In this document: one piece after another, positions 37,873 through 47,656 of the stretch
Position numbering within the stretch: position 1 is the first letter of the stretch
Layout of the letters: the number at the start of each line of letters is the position of its first letter
Source: CAZXTR01 sp964643615
Lineage (GTDB): Bacteria; Pseudomonadota; Alphaproteobacteria; CAAHEQ01; UBA3637
Assembly (NCBI GenBank): GCA_964643615.1
Contig: CAZXTR010000001.1
Location: 12,094-76,093 of the forward strand
DNA: 64,000 nt
Direction of reading: 5' to 3'
The notes under the pieces: model-generated
Databases searched by the model: none
What the model was told of the DNA's origin: nothing
What the model saw: only the letters and a program-made list of their open reading frames with translations
Made by a program: the position numbers and the translations under genes

Positions 37873-38751
37873 ATGACTGGCAATGATGTAAAACCATTTG
37901 GGATGCCTGAAGAAAATAAAAATGAACAGACGGCATCTCCTGAAGTAGAAAAATCTGAAGAAAAAAAGGGTTTCAAAAAAGAGCTGAATAAAAAAATTTT
38001 TAGTCAGTTAAGAAAAAAATGGGCCGTTTGGGTTGCTGCAGTTGGGGTCGCTGTGGGTGGTATAGCTCTTTTGAATAAAGATAAGGGAGATGAAAATACA
38101 AACACCCCAAAAGAATCTATGACGGGGAAAAGTTTTGAAATGAACGGAGCTGAAGGCAATTTAGATGCACTTGTGGGCAATACAACCACAAACTCAACAA
38201 CCATCATACCAGAAGTTGTTCAACCGGAAACAATGGCAACCAATGCCACAACCATCACACCAGAGGTCATTCACCCAGAAACCATTACAAACAACGTAAT
38301 AACTGTTATGCCAGATATTGCTCAATCGATGGAGAATGTAGCGCCGGAAGTGAATGCCAATATGCCCGACTTTGATCAAAGAGATCTTAAGGACCAGCAG
38401 ATTGAACGTCCATCACCTCGAGAGCGTTATTTATCACAGAGAATTGAAGGTCCGTCGCTTCGAGAGCGTTATTTGTCACAGCGAATTGAACGTCCATCAC
38501 CTCGAGAGCGTTATTCATCGCTTAAAGATCTACGGATTGAGCAGGCTAATAATCCTCAAGTAAATGGGATACTAGTCCCTATACAGGAAGAAACAAAAGA
38601 AAAATATAACGAAAGATTAGAACGACACAATACATTTTTAAATGGAGCAAATAGAAATCCTGTCCGATCCTATTTTGAATTGACACCGCAAGAACAAACG
38701 GATTTTAACACTACCCTTCGTCAATTAGTTCAATCACCTAGAACAAGGTAA
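37873..38751 (+). CDS. Membrane-anchored repeat protein, unknown function
   Basis: 292 residues. A short acidic cytoplasmic N-terminus and basic stretch precede one membrane segment (AVWVAAVGVAVGGIALL, about 54-70), so the remainder is predicted outside. It carries two kinds of tandem repeat. One is a 17-residue Thr/Pro/Glu unit (TTIIPEVVQPETMATNA and a variant) at about 109-142. The other is a 14-residue unit IERPSPRERYLSQR, three times at about 177-216. AAAGGA precedes the ATG. It ends right at the next gene, with which it shares an EKYNERLE-like motif. Confidence 0.6.
   Translation: MTGNDVKPFGMPEENKNEQTASPEVEKSEEKKGFKKELNKKIFSQLRKKWAVWVAAVGVAVGGIALLNKDKGDENTNTPKESMTGKSFEMNGAEGNLDALVGNTTTNSTTIIPEVVQPETMATNATTITPEVIHPETITNNVITVMPDIAQSMENVAPEVNANMPDFDQRDLKDQQIERPSPRERYLSQRIEGPSLRERYLSQRIERPSPRERYSSLKDLRIEQANNPQVNGILVPIQEETKEKYNERLERHNTFLNGANRNPVRSYFELTPQEQTDFNTTLRQLVQSPRTR
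38196..38297 (+). repeat. 51-bp coding tandem repeat
   Basis: Two units of 51 bases (38196-38246, 38247-38297) plus a degenerate third, encoding the Thr/Pro/Glu-rich 17-residue repeats. Confidence 0.6.
38401..38520 (+). repeat. 42-bp coding tandem repeat
   Basis: Three near-identical 42-base units (38401-38442, 38443-38484, and 38485 on, with a diverging end) encoding Arg/Pro-rich 14-residue repeats. The DNA units differ at few positions, so expansion is recent or still active. Confidence 0.75.
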
Positions 38752-38769
38752 ATGAAAGGAGTTTTTATT

Positions 38770-39270
38770 ATGAATGATAAAAAAACAAATAAAGTGCCTC
38801 AAAAAGCATCTCGATTAAAAGGAGCTTTAGCTGCCGCTTTGATTACCGCAAGTAGTTTCCTTCCACAAGGAAATGCTGAAGCTAGTGATGCGGACACAAA
38901 GCCTTTGCCTCCAGATAATACCACACAAACTACGCAAAACAGCCCCTCAGATCAAGGTGAGGTCCTTCCCCAAAACCCAGGGGAGTCGGAAAAAGATTAC
39001 AATAAGCGATTAGAAAAAGAAAACAAGCAACGTAAAAAATTGGGGCTAAATCTTCATATTTCAGCTTTCATCAATTTGAATTGTCACCCTCGTATGCCTC
39101 GTCCACGAATCGTCCGAGCCGTTCCAGCACCGCGCCCACGAATCCTCCACACTGTTCCAACACCACATGCTATTCCCATGGTTGGAGCACAAGTTGTCGT
39201 TCAAGGAAAAGACACTACTGTTGCTGTAGGGGCTACTTTTATTAACAAAACCAGAAAAGGAAGGCGATAG
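38770..39270 (+). CDS. Small exported Pro/Arg-rich protein
   Basis: 166 residues from ATG 38770, chosen for AAAGGAG upstream (an in-frame ATG at 38752 is possible). A signal peptide (GALAAALITASSFLPQGNAEA, in parts) is followed by a Pro/Gln/Thr linker, then GESEKDYNKRLEKENK, which resembles a stretch of the gene before it. A Pro/Arg repeat (RPRIVRAVPAPRPRILHTVP) and a beta-rich tail GAQVVVQGKDTTVAVGATF follow. Likely periplasmic or secreted. Probably co-transcribed with 37873-38751. Confidence 0.6.
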   Translation: MNDKKTNKVPQKASRLKGALAAALITASSFLPQGNAEASDADTKPLPPDNTTQTTQNSPSDQGEVLPQNPGESEKDYNKRLEKENKQRKKLGLNLHISAFINLNCHPRMPRPRIVRAVPAPRPRILHTVPTPHAIPMVGAQVVVQGKDTTVAVGATFINKTRKGRR

Positions 39271-39376
39271 TCTTCCCCTCTTCAAAAAAAGAGCTCTTGT
39301 CATCAAGGATTTTTTCCCTTGCTTTTTCTTAAAAAAAAAGCACTATACTTACTTATCAAGTTTGAAAGGATAAATT

Positions 39377-40237
39377 ATGGGAGAAAAAGCAATTCATGGT
39401 GAAGAATATGAAGTATTAAAACAAAAATCAACACCAAAAAAAGTTGCACGTATTTTCATTTTTATTTGGATGATTTTCGTGATGACACCTGTTCTTTCTT
39501 TTTTAATCACGCAAAATGTTAAAATTAAAGAATACCTAATCGTTCGAAGCATTTATGAGCTGCATCATTCCTTAATGCAACAATATCAGGACTTTTCAAG
39601 TGAAATTATTAATAAAATAGATATTTCAAAGTATGTTGAAAAAATTGAAGTTCCTGATATTAAATTAGATGCCGTTTCTAAAACAACAACTAAAGTTCAA
39701 CAAACAACACAAGTCCTTGCTCAATTAGGCATAAAACAGGCAGATTATATCGAACAAAAGACAAATCAGCTACAAAAACAAATAGACTTGGTTAACCAAC
39801 AAATTCAACAGAAAACCGCTACTATTCAAAAAACTTTACAATTAGACATTCAGACAGCTTTAAAAAAAGAAGTTTCTGAATTCGCAGATTTGCAAATCAA
39901 AAAACAGATACGTTTAACCGATTCGGCTTATGATAATTTAATACACAACCGCTTTGGATTTATAAATAATAAAGATGTAACGCATTCTATATATCAAGAA
40001 CTTGAAAAAAACAGTTTTAGCACAATGGGCAAAATAATTTCCATCACTAATATAGCTTTTCTTTGGATTTCTTTAGGGGTAATTTTGGTTGCTTTTACTT
40101 TGTTACTTCTTCCTATTATTGCTAGTTGGTGGTTGGCCAAAAAATTATCGAGCAATTTCACCCAATGCCCTTATTGCAGAAAAGTGTTTTTATCTACACA
40201 AGGCAAGTTTAATTTCATCAAATTATTAAAGGGTTAA
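39377..40237 (+). CDS. Two-segment membrane protein with periplasmic coiled coil
   Basis: 286 residues. A membrane segment at about 25-45 is followed by roughly 150 residues with Gln/Lys/Thr-rich heptads (QTTQVLAQLG through QKTLQLDIQ), then a second segment near 220-250. A CPYC motif (QCPYCRKVF) lies in the C-terminal tail and may bind zinc or be a redox pair. AAAGGA precedes the ATG. A TTGCTT/TATACT pair with a 19-base spacer (39319-39349) may be its promoter. It ends in a 4-bp overlap with pgeF on the other strand. Family not known. Confidence 0.55.
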   Translation: MGEKAIHGEEYEVLKQKSTPKKVARIFIFIWMIFVMTPVLSFLITQNVKIKEYLIVRSIYELHHSLMQQYQDFSSEIINKIDISKYVEKIEVPDIKLDAVSKTTTKVQQTTQVLAQLGIKQADYIEQKTNQLQKQIDLVNQQIQQKTATIQKTLQLDIQTALKKEVSEFADLQIKKQIRLTDSAYDNLIHNRFGFINNKDVTHSIYQELEKNSFSTMGKIISITNIAFLWISLGVILVAFTLLLLPIIASWWLAKKLSSNFTQCPYCRKVFLSTQGKFNFIKLLKG

Positions 40238-40863
40238 TCCTCTAGCCAAATACTGCTGAATTGACGCTCTGTGTTCAAAGGATCTCGGCGATAGCTATTG
40301 TATTTAACATTAGGATAGGTATCTATATCGATAATGTCAATATTTTTAATCCCCGCCAAGGTTAATCGATAGGCTGCATAAGCGGGCAAATTAAAATGTT
40401 CGGCATCTAGATATTTTTTAAAAAAAGGACTTTCATCCATGGAAAAAAGTGTTTTCATATATTCAGTAATGGGATAACTTTCTTCGTGGATACAGGGGCC
40501 TATAGCTACCACTATGTTTTCTATCTTTGCACCCAGACGCACCATAGCTAACAATGTTTGATCTGTCACCCCTTTTAAACACCCTTTCCAACCTGCATGC
40601 GCAGCACCAACAACTTTATTTTGGACATCTGCGAATAAAACTGGGGCGCAATCCGCGGTCCTCAAAGTCAATGGGATACCCTTTTGTTTTGTCACTAAAG
40701 CATCTGCCGACGGAAATTGTTGTTGAAGGGGATTCATCACTTCAACAACCCTAAATGAATGTATTTGCGTTAACATTAATGGGTTTTTTAATTGTGATGA
40801 ATCTATTGCGTCAAAAAATCCGTGACCGATGCCTTTTTGATCCAAAATGAAACTTTTTTCCAT
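40234..40863 (-). CDS. pgeF: Multicopper polyphenol oxidase-like / peptidoglycan editing factor (YfiH, PgeF)
   Basis: 209 residues from ATG 40863 (AAAGGA upstream). The YfiH metal site is recognisable: TADCAPVLFAD supplies the Cys, GAAHAGWKGCLKG a His, and the N-terminal half another. GPCIHEESYPI and YSYRRD-type YNSYRRD are standard. In E. coli the protein removes misincorporated serine from peptidoglycan precursors, and relatives act on purine nucleosides. The start lies 53 bases inside the DUF2062 gene. Confidence 0.86.
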   Translation of the reverse strand: MEKSFILDQKGIGHGFFDAIDSSQLKNPLMLTQIHSFRVVEVMNPLQQQFPSADALVTKQKGIPLTLRTADCAPVLFADVQNKVVGAAHAGWKGCLKGVTDQTLLAMVRLGAKIENIVVAIGPCIHEESYPITEYMKTLFSMDESPFFKKYLDAEHFNLPAYAAYRLTLAGIKNIDIIDIDTYPNVKYNSYRRDPLNTERQFSSIWLED

Positions 40864-41530
40864 GACGTTTTTTCCTTTTTTTCTTATGTTTTTTCCGATG
40901 TAAGATTTGTGGGATATGCGGATGAATGATAGATTGCGTTGCCGACACCAATTTTTGTCGCCAATAATGCCTTTTTTCTTGGGCATGGCCCCTTTTTTCT
41001 TGCCACTTTGTGATAAATTTTAAACTCCATCGATAACTAAGCCACCCCAAAATAACTGCCCATGGTAAGCATCCTAATGCCATCGCCAACCCCCAATCTT
41101 GCAATAACATTTTAAAAAAAAGAGATATCGATTCCCATGCCGAATAATCTCCCATAAAGGTTTCTTGCGTAATGGCTTTTACTTTATTCCATCCTGTGAT
41201 ATTTGTCCAGTCCCCCATCATGATTTTACCCGTTACGTAAAAAACATAATAAAAAGGAATCATTGTAAAAACATTCGTTACCCATGTAAAGGCAATCGCT
41301 ATCGGCAACGAAAAATGCCATTTAAAACATTTTTTAGCAACAATCCACGTCAAAAAAACTGTCGTCATTTGAATACCCACTAAAGGGGTAAATGCCCACA
41401 TCATGCCGACTAAAACTCCGCGAGCTAACACCACCGGATCTTGTACACTTCGTTTCAAAGGGACAACTAACCGAAACCGAACAGGGCGAATTATCCTTAC
41501 AAATAAAGAAATGTCTTTTTCTTTTTTCAT
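40811..41530 (-). CDS. DUF2062 membrane protein
   Basis: 239 residues. A DUF2062 core spans about 30-170: three or four membrane segments with FTPLVGIQM and FTWVTNVFTMIPFYYVFYVTG. The C-terminus is extremely basic (KKHKKKRKKRHGKKFHFGSKRHRS) over the last 35 residues, and this is the part overlapping pgeF by 53 bases. It starts in a 4-base overlap with the lgt stop. Its function is not established for the family. Confidence 0.8.
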   Translation of the reverse strand: MKKEKDISLFVRIIRPVRFRLVVPLKRSVQDPVVLARGVLVGMMWAFTPLVGIQMTTVFLTWIVAKKCFKWHFSLPIAIAFTWVTNVFTMIPFYYVFYVTGKIMMGDWTNITGWNKVKAITQETFMGDYSAWESISLFFKMLLQDWGLAMALGCLPWAVILGWLSYRWSLKFITKWQEKRGHAQEKRHYWRQKLVSATQSIIHPHIPQILHRKKHKKKRKKRHGKKFHFGSKRHRSRIF

Positions 41531-42363
41531 GACTTATCCTTTCGTTCTAAAACTTGACGAAAACGTGTCCGTGGAGATGAACGATATACAAGCCATATGC
41601 CAAATAAAAGCATAGGAACACACAACCATTGTCCCATTGTTAAATGAGCCGTTAAAAAACCTAAATGTGCGTCTGGTTGACGGAAAAATTCTAAACCAAA
41701 ACGCATAACGCTATACAAAACAAAAAAAAGACCGCATGTGAGCCCGTATCTATCTCTATATTTTTTTACTCCCCACCAAAGGATGTTTAAAATAACAAAT
41801 AATAATAGACCTTCGCAAAGAGCTTCGTATAATTGACTGGGATGGCGCGGAATATCTCCACCTAGTGGGAAAATAATTGCCCATGGGACAACATGTGTTG
41901 GCCGACCAAACAATTCTCCGTTAGAAAAATTAGCAAGACGTCCTAAAAACAAACCTATAGGCGCGACAACGGATAACATATCTCCTACCATGAACATATT
42001 GATACCTTTTTTTTTCGCAAAAAGATAGGTCATAACAATCATACCAACCAATCCACCATGGAATGACATGCCCCCTTCCCACAAATATAAAATATGCCAC
42101 GGATATTCCCAATAATACATTGCTTGGTAAAACAAAACATATCCCAAGCGACCACCCAATATAATACCTCCAATGGACCAAACCAAAAAATCATCTATTT
42201 TCAATACCGTAAATTCCGAATGCATCTTTTGTGACATAAAACGGAGTAATCCCCAAGCTCCTAATAACCCAAAGATATACGCTAACGAATACCAACGAAT
42301 AGCAAAAAAACCTATTTGAAAAGCCACAGGGTCTATATCGGGGAAAATGATTCCTTCATACAT
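41527..42363 (-). CDS. lgt: Prolipoprotein diacylglyceryl transferase
   Basis: 278 residues, seven predicted membrane segments. Lgt moves diacylglycerol to the lipobox Cys of prolipoproteins. GRLANFSNGELFGRPT matches the Lgt signature with its essential Arg and Asn, and GGMSFHGGLVG holds the conserved His-Gly-Gly. RHPSQLYEA near 190 is also typical. AAAGGA precedes the ATG. It leads the lgt-DUF2062-pgeF operon, an arrangement seen in alphaproteobacteria. Confidence 0.95.
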   Translation of the reverse strand: MYEGIIFPDIDPVAFQIGFFAIRWYSLAYIFGLLGAWGLLRFMSQKMHSEFTVLKIDDFLVWSIGGIILGGRLGYVLFYQAMYYWEYPWHILYLWEGGMSFHGGLVGMIVMTYLFAKKKGINMFMVGDMLSVVAPIGLFLGRLANFSNGELFGRPTHVVPWAIIFPLGGDIPRHPSQLYEALCEGLLLFVILNILWWGVKKYRDRYGLTCGLFFVLYSVMRFGLEFFRQPDAHLGFLTAHLTMGQWLCVPMLLFGIWLVYRSSPRTRFRQVLERKDKS

Positions 42364-42435
42364 ACTTTTTCCTTTCTTTTTACATTATATTGTGAAACAA
42401 AAATACTCGCAAGAATTTTATCTTTGAAAACTGAC

Positions 42436-42462
42436 TTGATTTTTTCATTTCAAACGTATAGC
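42436..42462 (+). promoter_or_regulatory. Possible gpsA promoter
   Basis: TTGATT (42436-42441), a 15-base spacer, TATAGC (42457-42462), 24 bases before the gpsA ATG. The spacer is short, so the call is tentative. Confidence 0.35.
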
Positions 42463-42486
42463 TTAGAAGAATAATAGGAGGTAGCT

Positions 42487-43482
42487 ATGACAAAAAAAAC
42501 ATCTGTGATAGGCGTGGGTATTTGGGGAACCGCTTTAGCCATCACAGCACAAAGAGCGGGCAACGAAGTGCTTTGTTGGGCTCGAGAAGACGAAGTCGTG
42601 CAATCTATTAACAACCAACATGTTAATCATTTGTTTTTACCAGACATTCCCTTACCAGAGCACATCCAAGCAACTTCAGACATTCAAAAAGCGATTGAAT
42701 TTTCTGATATTTTGTTGTTGGTTGTTTCGTCGCAACATACGCGTTCAATTTTAGAAACTATAAAACCTTTTATAGGGAACAATAAAACTATTGTGCTTTG
42801 TGCCAAGGGTATCGAAATTAAAACTGGTTGCATTTTAAGTGAAGTTCTTCAACAAGTCATGCCTGGCCAAATTTGCGCTGTATTGTCCGGAGGTGGTTTT
42901 GCTTATGAAGTCGCTTTAAAAAAGCCAACCGCCGTTACCATAGCTTGCCCTGAAAAGGGATGCACACAAAAATTGGTTGAAACAATGGGAAGTCAATATT
43001 TTCGACCTTATTCTTCCAACGATATTATATCTCCGCAAATTGGCGGTAGTGTGAAAAATGTCATTGCTATTGCATCAGGGTGCGTTGAAGGTCTGAACTT
43101 AGGCGATAATGCTCGCGCAGCATTAATTACTCGCGGGTTAAGCGAAATGACACGACTTGCCAAAGCTTTGGGTGGGCATATGCACACCATGATGGGTATG
43201 TGTGGGTTAGGCGATTTAATTTTAACAGCGAATTGCACACAGAGTCGTAATTTTTCTTTCGGATTTGAACTTGGGCAAAAAGGTAATGCTCAAGAAATAT
43301 TGCAAAATAATACACGAACGATAGAAGGTATTTATACCGCGCCTGCCGTATTGAAAAGAGCTCATGAATTAAATGTAGAAATGCCTATTTGTGAAATGGT
43401 AAATGCCGTATTGAATGGAAAGCCTTTGGAAAGGGCAATAGATGAATTATTGTCTCGCCCTTTTAAAAACGAAGACATTTAA
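42487..43482 (+). CDS. gpsA: Glycerol-3-phosphate dehydrogenase [NAD(P)+]
   Basis: 331 residues. It reduces dihydroxyacetone phosphate to sn-glycerol-3-phosphate for phospholipids. The nucleotide-binding VIGVGIWGTALA, then VVSSQHTR, AKGIE and the catalytic-region GSVKNVIAIASG with Lys are present. MMGMCGLGDLILT and EGIYTAP complete the pattern. AGGAGG precedes the ATG by 7 bases. A bidirectional terminator separates it from pnp. Confidence 0.96.
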   Translation: MTKKTSVIGVGIWGTALAITAQRAGNEVLCWAREDEVVQSINNQHVNHLFLPDIPLPEHIQATSDIQKAIEFSDILLLVVSSQHTRSILETIKPFIGNNKTIVLCAKGIEIKTGCILSEVLQQVMPGQICAVLSGGGFAYEVALKKPTAVTIACPEKGCTQKLVETMGSQYFRPYSSNDIISPQIGGSVKNVIAIASGCVEGLNLGDNARAALITRGLSEMTRLAKALGGHMHTMMGMCGLGDLILTANCTQSRNFSFGFELGQKGNAQEILQNNTRTIEGIYTAPAVLKRAHELNVEMPICEMVNAVLNGKPLERAIDELLSRPFKNEDI

Positions 43483-43503
43483 TCCAATTACACCAATTAC
43501 ATC

Positions 43504-43532
43504 AAAAAAGCCCCTTTACTAGGGGCTTTTTT
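43504..43532. terminator. Bidirectional terminator between gpsA and pnp
   Basis: Perfect 12-bp stem AAAAAAGCCCCT / AGGGGCTTTTTT with a 5-base loop (TTACT). The A and T runs make it work in both directions for the two convergent genes. Confidence 0.9.
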
Positions 43533-43548
43533 ATTAGGCTTTTTCCGT

Positions 43549-45696
43549 TTAAGCTTGCGTCATTTCTGGATTTTCTTTAGAAACTTTTTCCAAATCTTCT
43601 CCCGTTTCTTGGTTAACGCGTTTCATAGAAAGTTTAACTTTGCCACGATTGTCGATGCCTAAACATTTAACTTTGACTATATCACCTTCCTTAACAACAT
43701 CCGTCACTTTTTCTATGCGCTTTGATGCCATTTCGGATATATGAACTAATCCATCTCGTGTGCCCATGAAATTAACAAAAGAACCAAAGTCCATAATTTT
43801 AACAACTTTACCTGTATAAATCATGCCGATTTCGGGTTCGCTAACGATGCCTTTAATCCAATTCAACGCTGCTTCGCCGGCTGTTGCGTCTACCGCAGCA
43901 ATACTTACGATTCCCTCTTCATCAATATCAACTTTCGCGCCTGTTTTTTCAACAATTTCACGAATGACTTTCCCTCCTGTTCCTATTACTTCACGAATTT
44001 TATCTTTGTCAATTTTGATTGTTGTAATACGAGGTGCATTTTCAGAAATTGTATCCCGTGGGGCTGTTAAAGCTTCAGCCATTTTACCTAAAATATGAAG
44101 ACGCCCTTCATGTGCTTGCGCCAATGCAATGTGCATGATTTCCTTTGTGATAGATGTAATCTTAATGTCCATTTGTAAAGCAGTTACACCATCTTTTGTA
44201 CCAGCAACTTTAAAATCCATGTCCCCTAAATGATCTTCATCTCCCATAATATCAGTTAAAACTGTAAAGTCTTGACCTTCTTTAATCAAGCCCATTGCAA
44301 TTCCGGCAACAGGCTTTTTCATAGGAACTCCTGCGTCCATCAAAGCAAGACATGAACCGCAAACTGTTGCCATAGAAGACGAACCATTCGATTCCATAAT
44401 TTCAGATACAACACGCAACGTATAAGGGAATTCGTCATGTGTTGGTAACATAGGATGAATCGCCCGCCATGCCAACTTGCCGTGTCCAATTTCACGCCGA
44501 CCAGGAGATCCTACTCGACCAACTTCGCCTACAGAAAATGGAGGAAAATTATAATGCAACATAAACGTTTGTTTCCATTCTCCCATTAAATCATCAATTA
44601 TTTGCTCATCTTCGCCCGTACCTAAAGTCGCGACTACTAACGCTTGGGTTTCTCCACGTGTAAACAAAGCAGAACCATGTACCTTAGGCAAAATTTGAAC
44701 CTGCGCTTCAATTGGACGGACAGTTTTTGTATCACGGCCGTCAATTCGAATGCCTGTCTTTAAAACTTCTTGACGCACAATTTGTGATTCCAGTTCGTGA
44801 AAAATCGGTTCAACTAAAGGCACTAATTCAGCATTTTCCGAAAATAAAGTCTTCGCATTTTCTTTCGCTGCCTTAACCGCATTTTGACGCTCTAACTTTT
44901 CGTGAATTTTATAAGCTTGCAATAACTGTGTACTGATTTTATTTTGTAATGTCGTCAAAACCGTTTTATAGATATCTGGAATTGAAGGTATTTCCCATGC
45001 ATCTTTCGCACATTCTTCTGCCAAAGCAATAATCGTTTGAATTATAGGTTGAAATTCTTTGTACCCAAATTCAACGGCACCTAACATAATGTCTTCTGGC
45101 AACTCTTTAGCTTCAGATTCGACCATTAAAACTCCTTCGGCCGTCCCTGCCACTACTAAATCCAAAGCAGATTCTTTAAGCTCTGCAAATGTAGGGTTCA
45201 ATACGTATTCACCATTAATATAACCAACCCTAGCTCCTGCGATTGGGCCTAAAAAAGGAAGCCCCGATATGGTTAACGCAACCGATGCTGCAATTAATGC
45301 GACAATATCTGGATTGTTTTGCAAATCATGGCTCAGCAATGTACAAGTCACTTGCGTTTCATTATGAAAACCTTTAACAAATAATGGACGAATAGGACGA
45401 TCAATTAATCGAGAAATCAACACTTCACTTTCCGATGGTTTTCCTTCGCGTTTAAAAAAACCGCCTGGGATTTTCCCTGCCGCATACGCTTTTTCAATAT
45501 AATTCACCGTTAAGGGAATGAAATCTTCATACGTTGTCGGAGCTTCATGTGAGGCACAAACAGCAGCGTGTACTATTGTTTGACCGTAAGTAACGATGGC
45601 GGAACCATCCGCTTGTCTTCCAATTTTTCCGGTTTCAATGATAAGCTTTTTCCCCGCCCATATTAATTCTTTTTTAAATTCTTTAAACATAGACAT
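43549..45696 (-). CDS. pnp: Polyribonucleotide nucleotidyltransferase (PNPase)
   Basis: 715 residues from ATG 45696 (AAAGG upstream; the frame opens at 45753). It is a phosphorolytic 3'-5' exoribonuclease and degradosome member. Two RNase PH domains flank a helical region, with the catalytic region at [15 protein letters not shown]. The KH domain has [21 protein letters not shown] and the S1 domain has [20 protein letters not shown]. Last gene of the rimP-to-pnp block, after rpsO. Confidence 0.97.
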   Translation of the reverse strand: MSMFKEFKKELIWAGKKLIIETGKIGRQADGSAIVTYGQTIVHAAVCASHEAPTTYEDFIPLTVNYIEKAYAAGKIPGGFFKREGKPSESEVLISRLIDRPIRPLFVKGFHNETQVTCTLLSHDLQNNPDIVALIAASVALTISGLPFLGPIAGARVGYINGEYVLNPTFAELKESALDLVVAGTAEGVLMVESEAKELPEDIMLGAVEFGYKEFQPIIQTIIALAEECAKDAWEIPSIPDIYKTVLTTLQNKISTQLLQAYKIHEKLERQNAVKAAKENAKTLFSENAELVPLVEPIFHELESQIVRQEVLKTGIRIDGRDTKTVRPIEAQVQILPKVHGSALFTRGETQALVVATLGTGEDEQIIDDLMGEWKQTFMLHYNFPPFSVGEVGRVGSPGRREIGHGKLAWRAIHPMLPTHDEFPYTLRVVSEIMESNGSSSMATVCGSCLALMDAGVPMKKPVAGIAMGLIKEGQDFTVLTDIMGDEDHLGDMDFKVAGTKDGVTALQMDIKITSITKEIMHIALAQAHEGRLHILGKMAEALTAPRDTISENAPRITTIKIDKDKIREVIGTGGKVIREIVEKTGAKVDIDEEGIVSIAAVDATAGEAALNWIKGIVSEPEIGMIYTGKVVKIMDFGSFVNFMGTRDGLVHISEMASKRIEKVTDVVKEGDIVKVKCLGIDNRGKVKLSMKRVNQETGEDLEKVSKENPEMTQA

Positions 45697-45756
45697 TTTT
45701 ATTTTTACCTTTCTATCTACAACATACTTTCGCACTTTTTTATTCGGTGACAAGAA

Positions 45757-45779
45757 AGGGGCATGACCTCCACGCCCCT
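45757..45779 (-). promoter_or_regulatory. Hairpin between rpsO and pnp
   Basis: AGGGGC/GCCCCT stem with an 11-base loop, 15 bases after the rpsO stop, with only three T following. In E. coli the rpsO-pnp gap carries a terminator and an RNase III site, so this may be an equivalent processing or attenuation element. Confidence 0.4.
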
Positions 45780-45793
45780 CACTTTATTTAAAA

Positions 45794-46063
45794 CTATTTA
45801 CGTAACCCTAATTTTTTAATAAGATCCGCATAATGTTTTTCACTTTTAGACTTTACATAATCTAATAAACGCCGTCTTTGGCCTACCATCAATAACAATC
45901 CGCGTTTAGAAATAAAATCTTTGGCATGCGTTTTCATGTGCTCTGTCAAATTTTTAATGCGTTCACTTAACACAGCAATTTGAACATCAGAAGAACCTGT
46001 ATCTCTTTCATTAATTGCAAATTGTTTAACTAATTCTTGTTTTTTTTCTTTTTTAATCGACAT
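45794..46063 (-). CDS. rpsO: 30S ribosomal protein S15
   Basis: 89 residues, exactly the family size. [17 protein letters not shown], the H..TH-like [19 protein letters not shown] and [13 protein letters not shown] bind the 16S three-way junction. The start overlaps the truB end by 11 bases, as in many alphaproteobacteria. Confidence 0.98.
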   Translation of the reverse strand: MSIKKEKKQELVKQFAINERDTGSSDVQIAVLSERIKNLTEHMKTHAKDFISKRGLLLMVGQRRRLLDYVKSKSEKHYADLIKKLGLRK

Positions 46064-46976
46064 CGTTTTCTCCTTTTATCTTTTTAAACACTTTTATGGG
46101 ACGAACTATTCCGTCTTTTACCTTCACAAAAGCTACAAGCTTGCCTTTTTCCGTCGCTTTCATCAAGCGAATATCTGCAAGATCGCGCCTTGCCAAAAAA
46201 CGCCCGTAGCTTAAATCCAAAGCTTCCCTTTTCGTTAATGCCAGTTCCAAGATGTCGGTCAGGACGGTTTCAACGGGGATAAATTCCATTTTGGACGGAT
46301 TATTGTATACAAATTTTTCCAACTTGTCTAGTGTTATTGATTCTTTTATCGTAAAAACACCGCATGCGATGCGACGCAAAAATGTAATGTGCCCACATGC
46401 CCCCAATTTTTCGGCAATATCACGTCCTAAAGAACGCACGTATGTCCCCTTACCACAAACAACTTGAAATAAAAATTCATCCACGTCGGTTTGTTCTGTT
46501 AATTGTAAATCTTTGATAAAAACAGGGCGAGGGGCGAGCGTCACATTTTCACCCCTTCGTGCCAAAATATATGCCCTTTGTCCTCCTACTTTCAAAGCGC
46601 TAAAAATTGGAGGCGTTTGCAAAATATTTCCAGTTAGTTGTGGCAAAATACGCACTATGTCTTGCGCCTTAGGAATAAGCGTAGATTGTTGAGTAATTTC
46701 CCCCTGGACATCATCTGTTGACGTTGATATCCCAAACTTGATTTTAAAAGAATATATTTTTAACCCATCCATAACAAAAGGGACTGTTCGAGTCGCTTCC
46801 CCAAAAGCTATGGGCAAAACTCCCGTCGCCAAAGGATCAAGTGTCCCTCCGTGCCCTATTTTCATGGGGTGGAACAAATGTTTTAATTTTCCAACGACTT
46901 GTGTTGAACCTATATCATAGGACTTATCGATAACTAACCATCCATTAATATTTTGTTTGACTGGTTTTTGTTGCAT
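46053..46976 (-). CDS. truB: tRNA pseudouridine-55 synthase TruB
   Basis: 307 residues. It makes pseudouridine 55 in the T loop. [19 protein letters not shown] holds the catalytic Asp. [30 protein letters not shown] and [14 protein letters not shown] follow the family. The C-terminal PUA-like domain spans about 240-300. Normally it follows rbfA directly, but here two unknown genes and about 260 non-coding bases intervene. Confidence 0.96.
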   Translation of the reverse strand: MQQKPVKQNINGWLVIDKSYDIGSTQVVGKLKHLFHPMKIGHGGTLDPLATGVLPIAFGEATRTVPFVMDGLKIYSFKIKFGISTSTDDVQGEITQQSTLIPKAQDIVRILPQLTGNILQTPPIFSALKVGGQRAYILARRGENVTLAPRPVFIKDLQLTEQTDVDEFLFQVVCGKGTYVRSLGRDIAEKLGACGHITFLRRIACGVFTIKESITLDKLEKFVYNNPSKMEFIPVETVLTDILELALTKREALDLSYGRFLARRDLADIRLMKATEKGKLVAFVKVKDGIVRPIKVFKKIKGENDVD

Positions 46977-47236
46977 TTAAAAATCTTCCATCAATTTTTC
47001 AGGTGTTACTCCTTTGTCATAAAGTCTAACGTCATTTTACAACTTTTAGGAAGTTTATTTTTCAAACATTTGTCCACAACAGTTTCTATCTTTTCGAATT
47101 TTCTTTATTAATAATCGCATTCAACATGCGCCTTGATTTTTGGATAAAATCTGAAAATTCTTATCTGATTTTTAACTCAAAAATATTTTCTATTTGAAAG
47201 AAATTCCATCCCTTTTTAATGTAATTGCATACATTT

Positions 47237-47656
47237 TTAATGTACCAATGTGTATATTTGTCTTTGTGGCTTGATATCATCGTTGTGCCCAGTAATGCTT
47301 CTTCTTTTAGCCTGTACTTGGCATCCTCGATTCAAAAGCCAAACCGCAGAAGATGTAAAATCTTTCCCATGAACGCTATCGTTTTTAAATAAAGCATCCA
47401 ACGCACTTTGAAGCGATCGGCGTTGACGAATTAAATCCAACAAACCTCCTATGCTTTTGGGCGATTTTTCGGACCAAATAAACCCTTCGGACTGTTTCGA
47501 TAAAAAGCAACCAGGATTTTGTGCATCCTGCAATAAATCATATTGTCCCTTGTAACTTTTGAAAATTGGAGAAAATACAAGATCCTTATTCGCCTCGATT
47601 AAAACACATATTGCTAATATATTCGCGACGTCCTTCTCTGTTAGTTTTTCTATCAT
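47237..47656 (-). CDS. Hypothetical protein inserted between rbfA and truB (second)
   Basis: 139 residues, helical, no signal or membrane segment. EKDVANILAICVLIEANKDLVF loosely resembles EKNRIKNICACIEKNLYLIKW of its upstream neighbour, and both end in a similar (A/L)..L(L/I)N(R/K)G piece. They may therefore be divergent tandem duplicates. The start overlaps the neighbour stop by 4 bases. About 260 bases without a gene follow before truB, containing a coding-like scrap ending EKLMEDF just before the truB ATG. Confidence 0.55.
   Translation of the reverse strand: MIEKLTEKDVANILAICVLIEANKDLVFSPIFKSYKGQYDLLQDAQNPGCFLSKQSEGFIWSEKSPKSIGGLLDLIRQRRSLQSALDALFKNDSVHGKDFTSSAVWLLNRGCQVQAKRRSITGHNDDIKPQRQIYTLVH

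Noticed and set aside
46977..47036. Short frame reading VRLYDKGVTPEKLMEDF before truB
   Set aside because: Bounded by a nearby upstream stop and without a start; at most a relic, so it is mentioned but not annotated as a gene.
47070..47078. TTGTCCACA, one mismatch from a DnaA box
   Set aside because: A single site far from dnaA with no companions; expected by chance.
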